Assembly (NCBI RefSeq): GCF_014218295.1
Contig: NZ_AP023287.1
Location: 1,054,001-1,118,000, forward strand
Origin: Mycolicibacterium litorale
GTDB lineage: Bacteria; Actinomycetota; Actinomycetes; Mycobacteriales; Mycobacteriaceae
Length of the DNA stretch: 64,000 nucleotides
Reading direction: 5' to 3'
Part shown: one piece after another, positions 41,871-50,795 of the stretch
Position numbering within the stretch: the first letter of the stretch is position 1
Layout of the letters: every line of letters starts with the position of its first letter
Program-made: the position numbers and the translations under genes
Notes under the pieces: model-generated
Databases searched by the model: none
The model's input: the letters and a program-made list of their open reading frames with translations, nothing else
Told to the model about the DNA's origin: nothing

Positions 41871-42884
41871 GTGCTGACGCTGTCTTTTGCCTCCGCCATC
41901 AACGAACGCACCCGCCCGATCATGGACGGCACCGTCCGGCCCGAGGGCATCACGTTGAATACTGTGGTGTCCGACCCCGCTGAAACCTTCTGCCGCATGC
42001 TGAAATTCGGCGACTTCGACGTTTCGGAGATGTCGATCTCCTCGTTGATGATGGCGGTGGAACGCGGCGCCGACCTCGTCGCCATCCCGGCGTTCCCGGC
42101 GCGGCGCTTCATGCACCTCGAGTTGAGCTGCCACCGCGACTCCGGAATCGACCACCCGTCCGACCTCTCCGGCAAACGCTTGGCAGTCGGCGACTACCAG
42201 CAGACCGCCGCGCTGTGGACCCGCGGCGTCCTCGAGCAAGATTTCGGCGTCTCGCAGTACGACATTCAGTGGTACATGGAGCGCACACCCGACCGAAGCC
42301 ACGCCGCCGCGACAGGTTTCGACCTGCCTGACGGTATTTCGCTGTCCTACATCCCCCCGGACAAGAGCATGTCCACCATGCTGTTCAACCACGAGATCGA
42401 CGCGGCGATGGTCAAGCGTGCGATGCGCAAGCCATCGAGCAACGCCGTGGAGCGGTCGGCATCGATTAAGGTCTCGGCCGAGGCGCTCAGCAAGGTGACC
42501 AAGCCTGTGTTCGGGGATCCGCTGGCAGAAGGCAAGCGGTTCATCGAGGCGCACGGCTTCCTGCCGGTCAACCACACCTACGTGGTCCGCGGTGACGTGG
42601 CCCGCGAGCATCCCTGGGTGCCGTTCAACATCTTCAAAGCGATGGTCGCGGCCAAGGAGGTCGCCGAGCGGGACATCATCAAGCAAGTCCCGCTGACCCT
42701 CGTCTTCGCCGAGTACTACTACGAGAAAACGCGGGAACTGCTCGGCAAGGATCTGTTCCCTTACGGTGTGCGCGCGAACCGGGCGGCACTGGAGACACTC
42801 GCCGACTACTCCCACGAACAGGGTCTGACCAAGAAGCGCGTCGACGTCGACAGCCTGTTCGCGCCGAGCACGCTCGACTTCTGA
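41871..42884 (+). CDS. 4,5-dihydroxyphthalate decarboxylase-family / NMT1-like binding-fold protein
   Basis: The protein has 337 residues with no signal peptide. It has the periplasmic-binding fold used by the 4,5-dihydroxyphthalate decarboxylase (Pht5) family: DPAETFCRMLKFGDFDVSEMS, DLSGKRLAVGDYQQTAALW, HPWVPFNIFKAM and a C-terminal LFPYGVRANRAALETLADYSHEQGL. The typical D-W-P-Y-G-x-x-x-N-R motif appears as D-L-F-P-Y-G-V-R-A-N-R. In phthalate pathways these proteins decarboxylate dihydroxylated aromatic acids. That activity is inferred only. The MFS gene starts 4 bp after its stop. Confidence 0.8.
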   Translation: MLTLSFASAINERTRPIMDGTVRPEGITLNTVVSDPAETFCRMLKFGDFDVSEMSISSLMMAVERGADLVAIPAFPARRFMHLELSCHRDSGIDHPSDLSGKRLAVGDYQQTAALWTRGVLEQDFGVSQYDIQWYMERTPDRSHAAATGFDLPDGISLSYIPPDKSMSTMLFNHEIDAAMVKRAMRKPSSNAVERSASIKVSAEALSKVTKPVFGDPLAEGKRFIEAHGFLPVNHTYVVRGDVAREHPWVPFNIFKAMVAAKEVAERDIIKQVPLTLVFAEYYYEKTRELLGKDLFPYGVRANRAALETLADYSHEQGLTKKRVDVDSLFAPSTLDF

Positions 42885-42888
42885 CCTC

Positions 42889-44181
42889 GTGAGCGTTGGC
42901 CTACGGCAACGAATCTCGACCGCCGCGGTGCGTTCGGTGCGCTCGCTGCGGATACGTAACTACCGGCTGTTCTTCACGGGGCATTCGATCTCGGTCACGG
43001 GCACCTGGATGCAGCGGGTGGCTCAGGACTGGTTGGTCTTCGAGATCACCGACAGCCCGGTGGCGATCGGCATCGCGCTCGCGCTGCAGTTCGGCCCGAT
43101 TCTGCTGCTGGGTATCTGGGGCGGGGTCATCGCCGACCGCGTGGACCGCCGTACGACGCTGATCGTGACGCAGGTGATCCAGCTGATCCTGGCCCTCGTC
43201 CTAGGCGTGCTGGCCGTGGCATCGGTGATCGAGCTGTGGATGGTGTTCTTGTTCGCACTGTTGCTGGGCCTGGTCACCGTCGTCGATCAACCGGTGCGGC
43301 AATCCTTCGTGGCGAACCTGGTGCACCGGGACAGTTACGCGAACGCGCAGGTGCTCAACTCGACCGCGCAGAACCTCGGCAAGTTCATCGGACCGGCCAT
43401 CGCCGGTGCCGTGATCGCCTGGCAGGATGTCGGGGCCGCGTTCCTAATCAACGCGCTGTCCTTCGTGGCCATGCTCGTCGCGTTGGCCTTGATGAAGCGC
43501 TCGGAGTTGTTGCCGCAGCCTCGGCTTGCCCGGGGAAAGGGGCAGGCGCGCGAGGGTGTGGTCTATGTCTGGCGTCATCCCCAGCTGCGCATCGCCATGG
43601 TTCTCCTCGTCGTGGTGTCGGTGCTCGGGCAGAACTTCCGGGTGGTGTTCCCGATCATCGGCGCGATGTTCGGCGGCGACGCGGGAGCCTACGGCAGCCT
43701 GATGGCCGCTCTGGGACTTGGTGCGCTGGTGGCGGCGCTGTTCACGGCCGCGCGCGAGACCGCGACCACCGGAAGCCTGGTTGTTGCAGCGATCGGCTTC
43801 GGGGTGCTCAGTACGGTGTTGGCCGGCAGCCCGGGACTGACCTTCGCGTTGGTGGTGACCGCCGGGCTCGGCGTGACCAACTTCGTGTTCAACACGCTGG
43901 TGCGCACCGTGATGCTGCTGGTGTCGGATGCGCAGATGCAGGGCCGGGTGATGGCATTGCACGGACTGGTGTTCTTGGGCAGCACCCCGATCGGCGGCCT
44001 GATCATCGGCTGGGTGTGCGAGCAGTGGGGTGTGCGGGTCGGGTTGCTGGTGGGCGGCGTCAGTGTGCTTCTCAGCGCCGCGGGGGCGATCGGAATGTCC
44101 CGGCGCGCTTCGAAAGTCGCCTCAGGATCACCTGGACGCCACGTCGGAGCAGATATTGCGGCGCGACCTCGAAACCATTGA
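42889..44181 (+). CDS. MFS transporter (EntS-like)
   Basis: The protein has 430 residues with about twelve membrane helices. It opens with LRIRNYRLFFTGHSISVTGT and has the A-motif-like loop GVIADRVDRRTTLI between helices 2 and 3, typical of the enterobactin-exporter-like MFS clade. It may export a pathway intermediate or import a substrate. It is co-transcribed with the upstream decarboxylase-like gene. Its stop codon lies inside the -35 of the next promoter. Confidence 0.9.
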   Translation: MSVGLRQRISTAAVRSVRSLRIRNYRLFFTGHSISVTGTWMQRVAQDWLVFEITDSPVAIGIALALQFGPILLLGIWGGVIADRVDRRTTLIVTQVIQLILALVLGVLAVASVIELWMVFLFALLLGLVTVVDQPVRQSFVANLVHRDSYANAQVLNSTAQNLGKFIGPAIAGAVIAWQDVGAAFLINALSFVAMLVALALMKRSELLPQPRLARGKGQAREGVVYVWRHPQLRIAMVLLVVVSVLGQNFRVVFPIIGAMFGGDAGAYGSLMAALGLGALVAALFTAARETATTGSLVVAAIGFGVLSTVLAGSPGLTFALVVTAGLGVTNFVFNTLVRTVMLLVSDAQMQGRVMALHGLVFLGSTPIGGLIIGWVCEQWGVRVGLLVGGVSVLLSAAGAIGMSRRASKVASGSPGRHVGADIAARPRNH

Positions 44182-44205
44182 CAGCAGCAATAAGTGTTGC
44201 ATAGT
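44178..44205 (+). promoter_or_regulatory. Predicted promoter of the 14-gene catabolic operon
   Basis: TTGACA (44178-44183, consensus -35) and CATAGT (44200-44205) are 16 bp apart, with operator copy 2 filling the spacer. Transcription would begin about 44212, almost on the ATG at 44213, so leaderless translation from that ATG is possible. Confidence 0.5.
44184..44201 (+). promoter_or_regulatory. Island operator, copy 2 (GCAGCAA-N5-GTTGCA)
   Basis: GCAGCAATAAGTGTTGCA has the same 7-5-6 layout as copies 1 and 3. It abuts the -35 of the ThDP-enzyme operon promoter, and the RpiR regulator gene is the third gene of that operon. Confidence 0.6.
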
Positions 44206-44233
44206 GTCTAATATGAAGGAAGAGGAGATGCAG

Positions 44234-46003
44234 ATGCGGATGGTAGACGCACTGGCGGAATGGTTCGAGGCCGCGGGAGTGACCCACTACTACGGGTACT
44301 GCGGTGGCGCCGTCTGGCCACTGATGGACGCTCTGGTGGATCATCCGAACATGCACGGGGTGCAGGCCAAGCACGAGTCACATGCGGTACATCAGGCCGA
44401 CATCCACTATCGGGTGAACGGTGCCATCGCTCCGGTGATCGTCACCAAAGGTCCCGGTCTGCTGAACTGCGTGGGCGGCGTCGCCAGCGCGATGCACGAC
44501 GCCATCCCGATGCTCGTGATCGCCGGTTCCGGACCCACCCACTTCCTGGGCAAGGCCGGTATGCAGGAGCTCTTCTACTCCGGGTATGACGACGCCGTTC
44601 CCGTTTTGCGTCCCATCACCAAGGGTTCCTGGTTGGTGGTGCGCCCCGACACTGCGATCGACACTTTCAACCACGCGATGCGGGTGGCAACCAGCGGCCG
44701 TCCCGGACCAGTGTTCATCCAGATCCCGCTCGACGTACAGCTCGGCCTGATTGAAGGAGAGGTCGAAGCACCCGTGCGCCGCTCGGTACGCCAGCGCACC
44801 CGAGTGGACTCCGCCGACATCGCTGAGGCCGAAGCTCTGCTGAAGGACGCCAAGCGGCCCGTGCTGCTGGCGGGCGGCGGGCTGGTGCGCTCAGAAGGCG
44901 GTGCCGCAGCCCTGAAGGGGTTCGCCGAACAACGCGGAGTTCCCGTCATCACCACGCTCCCCGGGAAGGGCCTGGTCGACGAGGAGCACGAACTGTCCCT
45001 CGGCTGCGTCGGCCGCTCGGGCACCGAATGTGCCGCCCGGGCCACCCGCGAGGCGGACTTGGTGATCGCACTCGGCGCCAGGTTCTCCGACAACCACACG
45101 GTGAACTGGCGAAAAGGCGCCATCTACGACATGGAACAGACCAAGCTGATCCAGGTGAACGTCGACCCGGAGGAGATTGGGCGCAACTACTCCGTAGATC
45201 TCGGGCTCGTCGGCGACAGTGCAGCCTTCCTGGAAGACCTGCTGGTTGCCGGTGATGGCGCTCCCGACGCATACGGCGACTGGGTGTCGACCGTCAAGGA
45301 GTTCAAGCGGGAATGGCGCGAGTCGATCCAGTCGGTGCTGACCGCCCCGACCTCCCCAATCCACCCGGGCAGGATGTGTCACGAGATCGGTGAGCTGCTC
45401 GCCGACCGCGGCCGAGTGTTCTGCGATATCGGTGACGTCATACAGTACGCCGAGCCATACATGACCATCCGACGCCCCGGCGCCTGGCACATCAGCCCCG
45501 GTATGGCGGAAATGGGTTGGGCGGCACAGGGTGCCATCGGCGCATGCTTGGCAGCGCCCGGTGAACCGGCGGTCGCGCTCACCGGAGACGGCGCCTTCAT
45601 GATGGGCCCGCAGGCGGTGGCCACCGCCGTCGAGCAGGGGCTGCCCGTCATCTGGGTGATCCTCAACAACTTGGAACTCGGCATCGAGCGCAAGGGTGCC
45701 AACGGAAAGTTCGGTCGCAGCCACCCGTGGTACTCGTTCACCATCGCGGGCTCCGGCGAACCGTACACGCCGGATTACGCGGCAATGGCGCGCTCATTCG
45801 GCGCCGACGGTGAGCGCATCGACGAAACCGGTCAGTTCCGTCCCGCGCTCGAGAAGGCATTGGTCAGCGGACGGCCGACGGTTCTCGACGTCGCGGTGGA
45901 CACCTCCATCCCCAGCTACTTCACCAAGGGGCTCGACCGCGCCTACCCCGACACCTGGGGTGAGAGCTACCCGTCCTACGGCGGACTGAAGCTGGCGCGA
46001 TGA
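44234..46003 (+). CDS. Thiamine-diphosphate-dependent enzyme (acetolactate synthase-like)
   Basis: The protein has 589 residues from the ATG at 44234, which has AGAGGAG 6 nt upstream; in-frame ATGs at 44213 and 44228 are alternatives. The PYR domain has the catalytic Glu48 in KHESHAVHQADIHYR. The PP domain has the ThDP/Mg motif GDG (451-453) ending in NN (478-479). The three-domain layout is that of acetolactate synthase and benzoylformate decarboxylase. It overlaps an aldehyde dehydrogenase gene, so decarboxylation of a 2-oxo acid to an aldehyde is one attractive reading. The substrate is unknown. Confidence 0.88.
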   Translation: MRMVDALAEWFEAAGVTHYYGYCGGAVWPLMDALVDHPNMHGVQAKHESHAVHQADIHYRVNGAIAPVIVTKGPGLLNCVGGVASAMHDAIPMLVIAGSGPTHFLGKAGMQELFYSGYDDAVPVLRPITKGSWLVVRPDTAIDTFNHAMRVATSGRPGPVFIQIPLDVQLGLIEGEVEAPVRRSVRQRTRVDSADIAEAEALLKDAKRPVLLAGGGLVRSEGGAAALKGFAEQRGVPVITTLPGKGLVDEEHELSLGCVGRSGTECAARATREADLVIALGARFSDNHTVNWRKGAIYDMEQTKLIQVNVDPEEIGRNYSVDLGLVGDSAAFLEDLLVAGDGAPDAYGDWVSTVKEFKREWRESIQSVLTAPTSPIHPGRMCHEIGELLADRGRVFCDIGDVIQYAEPYMTIRRPGAWHISPGMAEMGWAAQGAIGACLAAPGEPAVALTGDGAFMMGPQAVATAVEQGLPVIWVILNNLELGIERKGANGKFGRSHPWYSFTIAGSGEPYTPDYAAMARSFGADGERIDETGQFRPALEKALVSGRPTVLDVAVDTSIPSYFTKGLDRAYPDTWGESYPSYGGLKLAR

Positions 46004-47442
46004 CGGAGCGGGACACCAGCGCCGTCCCGCTACTCGTGGGCGGGAGGTGGGAACACGACGGCAACTTGCTGACCGCGACCGCAGCCGGGGACGGCCGCGT
46101 GCTGGGACACACCTTCGAGGCGACGCCGGACCAACTCAACCGGGCCACCGACGCCGCGGTGCGCGCCTTCGGAATCACCCGGAAGCTCGCGTCGTTCGAG
46201 CGCGGTGAGATGCTGCGCCGCGCAGCGGATCTGATCATGGCCGAGGTGGACTCTGTCGGTGCCTCGCTGGCCGCTGAAATCGGCAAGCCCATCACCGACG
46301 CTCGCCTGGAGGTGCGGCGCACCGCCGCCGCGTTCCGCATGGCGGGCGAGGAGTCCGAGCGGATCGGCGGCGAGGTCATGCCGTTGGATCTACTGCCGAC
46401 GTCCCGCGGTCGGTGGGGGATCACCCGGCAGATGCCGATCGGCCCGATCGCCGCAATCTCGCCGTTCAACGTTCCGCTGAGCCTGTCGGCGCACAAGGTG
46501 GCTCCTGCGCTGGCTGCCGGGTGCAGTGTTGTCTTGAAACCGGATTCCCGTGCGGCACTGACGATGTTGCGGCTGGCAGAGCTGCTGGTCGAGGCCGGCG
46601 TACCCGAGGGCGCGCTGAGCGTGTTGCCGATGAGCACCGATGTCGGCGACCTCATGGTGACCGACGACCGGTTCCAGATGGTGACATTCACCGGATCGGT
46701 GCGGGCCGGGTGGGATATCAGGGCTCGGGCGGGTACCAAGAAGGTCACCCTCGAATTGGGTGGCACCGCCCCGGTGATCGTCGACGAGACCGCCGACCCG
46801 GCGCACGCCGCTGCTCGCACGGTGGCCGGCGCCTTCAAGTTCGCCGGGCAGCTGTGCATCAGCGTGCAACGTGCCATCGTGCACCGCAGCGTGTACGACG
46901 AGTACCTCGACGCACTGGTCAAAGGCGCAGCCACCCTCAGGGTCGGCGACCCGCTGGACGACGCCACCCAGGTCGGACCGATGATCTCCGGGCCTGCGGC
47001 GCAACGCATCCGGGAGTGGATCGACGAGGCGGTGGCAGGTGGTGCGCGAGTGCTCACCGGCGAACCCGGTGACGGCCCATATGTCGCGCCGCACGTACTC
47101 GACCGCGTCCCGCCGGAATCACAACTCGGCTGCCAGGAGGCGTTTGGCCCGGTGGTCACCGTGACACCGTTCGACGACATCGACGAGGCGTTCGCCATGG
47201 CCGATGCCACCCCGTACGGGCTGCAGGCCGGGTACTTCACCCGGGACCTGAACAGGTCGTGGCGGGCTTTCGACGACCTGGAGTTCGGTGCCGTCATCAT
47301 CAACGACGTGCCGGCCTTCCGGGTCGACAACATGCCGTTCGGCGGCGTGAAGAGTTCGGGGCTCGGCCGGGAGGGGATCCGGTGGGCGATCGCCGACATG
47401 ACGGAGCCACGCCTGCTCGTGGTCGCTCCCGAAGCCGGATAG
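46000..47442 (+). CDS. NAD(P)-dependent aldehyde dehydrogenase
   Basis: The protein has 480 residues. Catalytic Glu252 lies in VTLELGGTAPVIV and Cys286 in FAGQLCISVQR; Asn157 is in SPFNVPL. All three are in the expected order. ATG overlaps the stop of the ThDP enzyme (ATGA). The gene probably oxidises an aldehyde made by that enzyme or by the thiolase-like/DUF35 pair further down the operon. Confidence 0.92.
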   Translation: MTERDTSAVPLLVGGRWEHDGNLLTATAAGDGRVLGHTFEATPDQLNRATDAAVRAFGITRKLASFERGEMLRRAADLIMAEVDSVGASLAAEIGKPITDARLEVRRTAAAFRMAGEESERIGGEVMPLDLLPTSRGRWGITRQMPIGPIAAISPFNVPLSLSAHKVAPALAAGCSVVLKPDSRAALTMLRLAELLVEAGVPEGALSVLPMSTDVGDLMVTDDRFQMVTFTGSVRAGWDIRARAGTKKVTLELGGTAPVIVDETADPAHAAARTVAGAFKFAGQLCISVQRAIVHRSVYDEYLDALVKGAATLRVGDPLDDATQVGPMISGPAAQRIREWIDEAVAGGARVLTGEPGDGPYVAPHVLDRVPPESQLGCQEAFGPVVTVTPFDDIDEAFAMADATPYGLQAGYFTRDLNRSWRAFDDLEFGAVIINDVPAFRVDNMPFGGVKSSGLGREGIRWAIADMTEPRLLVVAPEAG

Positions 47443-47459
47443 ACAGGGGAGGAACTGCA

Positions 47460-48344
47460 ATGTCCGCAGCACCGTTGGACGACGTCACCGAAACCGTGCG
47501 GGGCAAGTACGACAAACTGACGAACTCTCAGAAGAGAATCGCCGAGACCATCATCGAGGATCCGGAGTTCGTCGCGTTCGCGACCGTCGACAAGCTGGCC
47601 ACCCGGCTCGACGTCGCCGCCTCGACGGTCGTCAGATTCGCGTACAAGCTAGGGTTGGACGGCTACCAGGATCTGCAGGAGCGCATCCGGCAGCAGATCC
47701 GCAACCAGTACCGCGCTGTCGGCGACGCCGAAGGCGCCACCACTCCGACCAGTCACCTTGCGGGGACTTCGTTCCAGGACTCATTGGACCGGGATCTCGC
47801 GCACCTACAGCGCACCGCACGGTCGCTGCACAGAGATGTGCTCGCGCAGGCGGTCACCGCCCTGGCCGATGCCGAGCATGTCTACATCACCGGCGACCTC
47901 ACGTCCTACTGCCTTGCCCATTTCACCGCGATCGCGGTGGGACGCACGCGCGAACGGGTTCGGCTGGTCCAAGCCGACGCTGAAGGTGCGACAGCACTGC
48001 TCGAGATGGGACCCGACGATGTGCTGCTGGCCTACACGTTCCCGCCGTACTCCCGCAACGTACTTCGCGTCGTCGAATCTGCGGTGCGCCGCCGAACCCT
48101 GACCATCGGAGTGACCGATGCGGCGATTTCCCCGGTGGGGCAGCGGGTTTCGATTGTTCTGTCGGCGGTGGCATCCGGCATCGGTCCGCAGAACACGCTG
48201 GTCTCCGGTATGGCGGTGGCCAATGCGCTGGTGAACGGGCTGATCCAGCGCGACGAGGCAAAGTCGATCGAACGCTACAAGGCAGTCGGGGCCCTGGCCG
48301 CGGATTGGGACTTGTTCGTACTGGGGCCCGACAATGGCAGCTGA
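47460..48344 (+). CDS. RpiR/MurR-family transcriptional regulator
   Basis: The protein has 294 residues from the ATG at 47460, preceded by GGGGAGGA. The N-terminal HTH_6 domain (about residues 10-80) contains TNSQKRIAETII and VAASTVVRFAYKLGLDGYQD. A SIS domain covers roughly residues 125-260. RpiR proteins bind inverted repeats and sense phospho-sugars or other small anions through SIS. It is the only clear regulator in the island and the best candidate to bind the three GCAGCAA-N5-GTTGCA sites. It overlaps the next gene by 11 bp. Confidence 0.9.
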   Translation: MSAAPLDDVTETVRGKYDKLTNSQKRIAETIIEDPEFVAFATVDKLATRLDVAASTVVRFAYKLGLDGYQDLQERIRQQIRNQYRAVGDAEGATTPTSHLAGTSFQDSLDRDLAHLQRTARSLHRDVLAQAVTALADAEHVYITGDLTSYCLAHFTAIAVGRTRERVRLVQADAEGATALLEMGPDDVLLAYTFPPYSRNVLRVVESAVRRRTLTIGVTDAAISPVGQRVSIVLSAVASGIGPQNTLVSGMAVANALVNGLIQRDEAKSIERYKAVGALAADWDLFVLGPDNGS

Positions 48345-49584
48345 CTCTCAATTCATCGAACCGACCGCCGGACCACTGGACGGCGTCCGAGTCCTCGACC
48401 TCGCGGACCCGCTGGGCGCCTACGGCGGTCGGCTGTTGGCCGACCTGGGCGCCGAGGTCATCCGGATCGATCCCGTCAACGGGCCCTGCAGCGTCGACTG
48501 CGCACCCTTCTGGCTGGATGCGGACCGCCCGCGCGTGAGTCTCTTCGAGCGGTTCGTCAATGCGGGCAAGAAATCGGTCACTCTGGAGCTGCGTGCCCCG
48601 GAGGCCGAGCGCATCGTCTCCGAGCTGCTGGCCAGCGCCGACATCGTGCTGGAGAGTCCGGGCCCCGTGCTGGCCGCCGCGGGCTGGCCGGAGGATCGCG
48701 TCGCAGCGCTGAACCCACGTCTCATTCGCGTCCAGGTGTCACCATATGGCGCGTCCGAAGTCGAATCCAACGTGGTCTCGGATGATCTGGTGTTACTCGG
48801 TGCCGGCGGACTGCTGTCGATGGGTGGCTACCCCGACATCGGCCCGGTGGCCGTCTACGGTCAGCAGACCACCTACATGGCTTCTATCTTCGGCGCGGTG
48901 GCGGCGATTGCCGGGCTAATCGGGCGCCACCGCGGGGCTGAGCCGGAGACCGCGGATGTGTCGGCGCAGGAATGTGTGGCGCAGGCGCTGGAGGAGAGCG
49001 TGATGCGCTATGCGATGACAGGTGAGATCCGGTCATCCCAAGGAGAGGTCGCCAAGGAAGCCGGCACCGGCAGCTATCGCTGCGCCGACGGGTACGTCAG
49101 CATGGTCGCGGGTCGACTCGGCACGGCGGCCGCGTGGGATTCCCTGGTCCGCTGGCTAGCCGAAAGTGATTCGGCGGCAACCGTATTGACGAGCGAGCAG
49201 TGGTCACGCTTCGAGTTCCGGCAGCGGCCGGAATCCATCGAGGAGTTCCGCGAGACCTTCGAACGCTTCGCCGCGACCCGCACTCGCCAGGAGTTGTACC
49301 GGGAAGCTCAGGAGCGTGGCATCGCCCTGTCCCCGGTCAACGACCTCAACGCTGTGATGGAGGACGCGCAGTTGCTGAACCGCAGTTTCTTCGTCGAGCT
49401 CGATGATCCCGAACTCGCCAGGCCGATGACGTATCCGGGGTTGCCGTACAGCATGAGCGGGACCCCGCTTCGCAAGCCGCAGGCCGCCCCGCGGCGTGGC
49501 GCCGACAATGCCGACATCTACCTCAAGACCGTCGGCCTCAGCCGCGACGAGCTGGAGAGCCTTGCCGCACGGGGCGTGCTGTGA
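48334..49584 (+). CDS. Family III CoA-transferase subunit lacking the catalytic Asp
   Basis: The protein has 416 residues. Typical CaiB/BaiF segments are VRVLDLADPLGAYGGRLLADL, here read as the N-terminal Rossmann part, and NAGKKSVTLEL. At the position of the catalytic Asp, family members have D-x-x-x-G-M; this protein reads VYGQQTTYM (residues 174-182), so Gln replaces Asp. The next gene encodes a homologue with the Asp intact. This fits a heteromeric transferase with one catalytic subunit, as described for benzylsuccinate CoA-transferase BbsEF. Confidence 0.85.
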   Translation: MAADSQFIEPTAGPLDGVRVLDLADPLGAYGGRLLADLGAEVIRIDPVNGPCSVDCAPFWLDADRPRVSLFERFVNAGKKSVTLELRAPEAERIVSELLASADIVLESPGPVLAAAGWPEDRVAALNPRLIRVQVSPYGASEVESNVVSDDLVLLGAGGLLSMGGYPDIGPVAVYGQQTTYMASIFGAVAAIAGLIGRHRGAEPETADVSAQECVAQALEESVMRYAMTGEIRSSQGEVAKEAGTGSYRCADGYVSMVAGRLGTAAAWDSLVRWLAESDSAATVLTSEQWSRFEFRQRPESIEEFRETFERFAATRTRQELYREAQERGIALSPVNDLNAVMEDAQLLNRSFFVELDDPELARPMTYPGLPYSMSGTPLRKPQAAPRRGADNADIYLKTVGLSRDELESLAARGVL

Positions 49585-50795
49585 CGGCATCGAAGCCGCT
49601 CGCCGGGCTGCGAGTCCTCGATTTCGCCTGGATCGGTGCCGGCGCGCTGGTCACCAAGGCCCTCGGTGAGCTCGGAGCCGAGGTCATCAGGATCGAGTCG
49701 CGGGCGCGGCCAGACAACCTACGGCAGTCACCGCCCTTCCCGCCCGGCGTCAGGAACCTGGACGCCTCCGGGTACTTCGCATCGCGCAACCCCGGCAAGA
49801 AGAGTGTGGCGCTGAACATGAAGCACCCAGGGGCCAGAGCGATCGCGATGACACTGGCCGAGCAGTCCGACGTGTTCGCCAGTAACTTCCGGACCGGAGT
49901 GTTGGAGCGCTGGGGTATGGGCTATGACGATGTGCGAGAGGTGAACTCACGTATCGTGTACCTCACGATGCCGATGCAGGGCCGGGAAGGCCCGCACCGC
50001 AATTACGTCGGTTTCGGCTCGACCATCGCCGCACTCGCGGGGCTGGTACATACGACAGCGGTGCCGGGCCGTGCTCCCATCGGCACCGGCACGCACTATC
50101 CCGACCACGTGCCGAACCCGGGCCATGCGCTGGTCGCGTTGCTGGCGGCGATATACCACCAGCAGCGCACCGGTGAGGGCCAGTACGTCGAGCTGTCCCA
50201 GCTCGAGTCCACCGTCAACGTCGTCGGACACGGGATCCTGCAGAGTTCGATCGGCGGGGATGTGCGGCCGTCCGGCAACCGGCTGCCCGGCTGCGCTCCC
50301 CGGGGTGTGTACCGGTGTGCGTCAGGGGAGTGGCTCGCCATCTCGTGTCGCTCGGATCACCATTGGGACGCCATGGCGAAGGAGTTGGGCCGCCCGGAGT
50401 GGTTGACGGACAGCAAGTTCGCCACCGTGTACGACCGGATCGAGCATGCCGACCAGCTCGACGCCGAGCTCGCCGCCACGCTGGAATCGGTGTCCAGGTC
50501 GGCGGTCGTCGACAAGCTGGTGGCGGCTGGAGTGCCCGCTGGGCCGGTCAACAGTGCCAAGGACATGCTCAATGACCCCCACCTGGTCGAGCGCGAGTTC
50601 TGGCAGCCGGTGCAGCACCGGGTGATCGGTGAGATCCCGATGTCGCATCTGCCGTTCCGCATCGGAAGTGGCCCACGCCCGACCATGACACCGCCGCCGT
50701 TGCTGGGCGAGCACACCAGAGAGGTGGCCACCACCTTACTCGGTATGACCGATGGCCAGTACGAGGAGCTGGCCGCCGACGGGCTGTTCTACTGA
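49581..50795 (+). CDS. Family III CoA-transferase, catalytic subunit
   Basis: The protein has 404 residues. GTG overlaps the previous stop (GTGA). It carries LRVLDFAWIGAGALVTKALG, RNPGKKSVALNM and, at the catalytic position, HYPDHVPNPGHALVALLAA with Asp175 intact. Together with the upstream subunit it probably transfers CoA from succinyl-CoA or a similar donor to the carboxylate that enters the pathway. BbsEF and phthalate SptAB are the described analogues. Confidence 0.88.
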   Translation: MTASKPLAGLRVLDFAWIGAGALVTKALGELGAEVIRIESRARPDNLRQSPPFPPGVRNLDASGYFASRNPGKKSVALNMKHPGARAIAMTLAEQSDVFASNFRTGVLERWGMGYDDVREVNSRIVYLTMPMQGREGPHRNYVGFGSTIAALAGLVHTTAVPGRAPIGTGTHYPDHVPNPGHALVALLAAIYHQQRTGEGQYVELSQLESTVNVVGHGILQSSIGGDVRPSGNRLPGCAPRGVYRCASGEWLAISCRSDHHWDAMAKELGRPEWLTDSKFATVYDRIEHADQLDAELAATLESVSRSAVVDKLVAAGVPAGPVNSAKDMLNDPHLVEREFWQPVQHRVIGEIPMSHLPFRIGSGPRPTMTPPPLLGEHTREVATTLLGMTDGQYEELAADGLFY

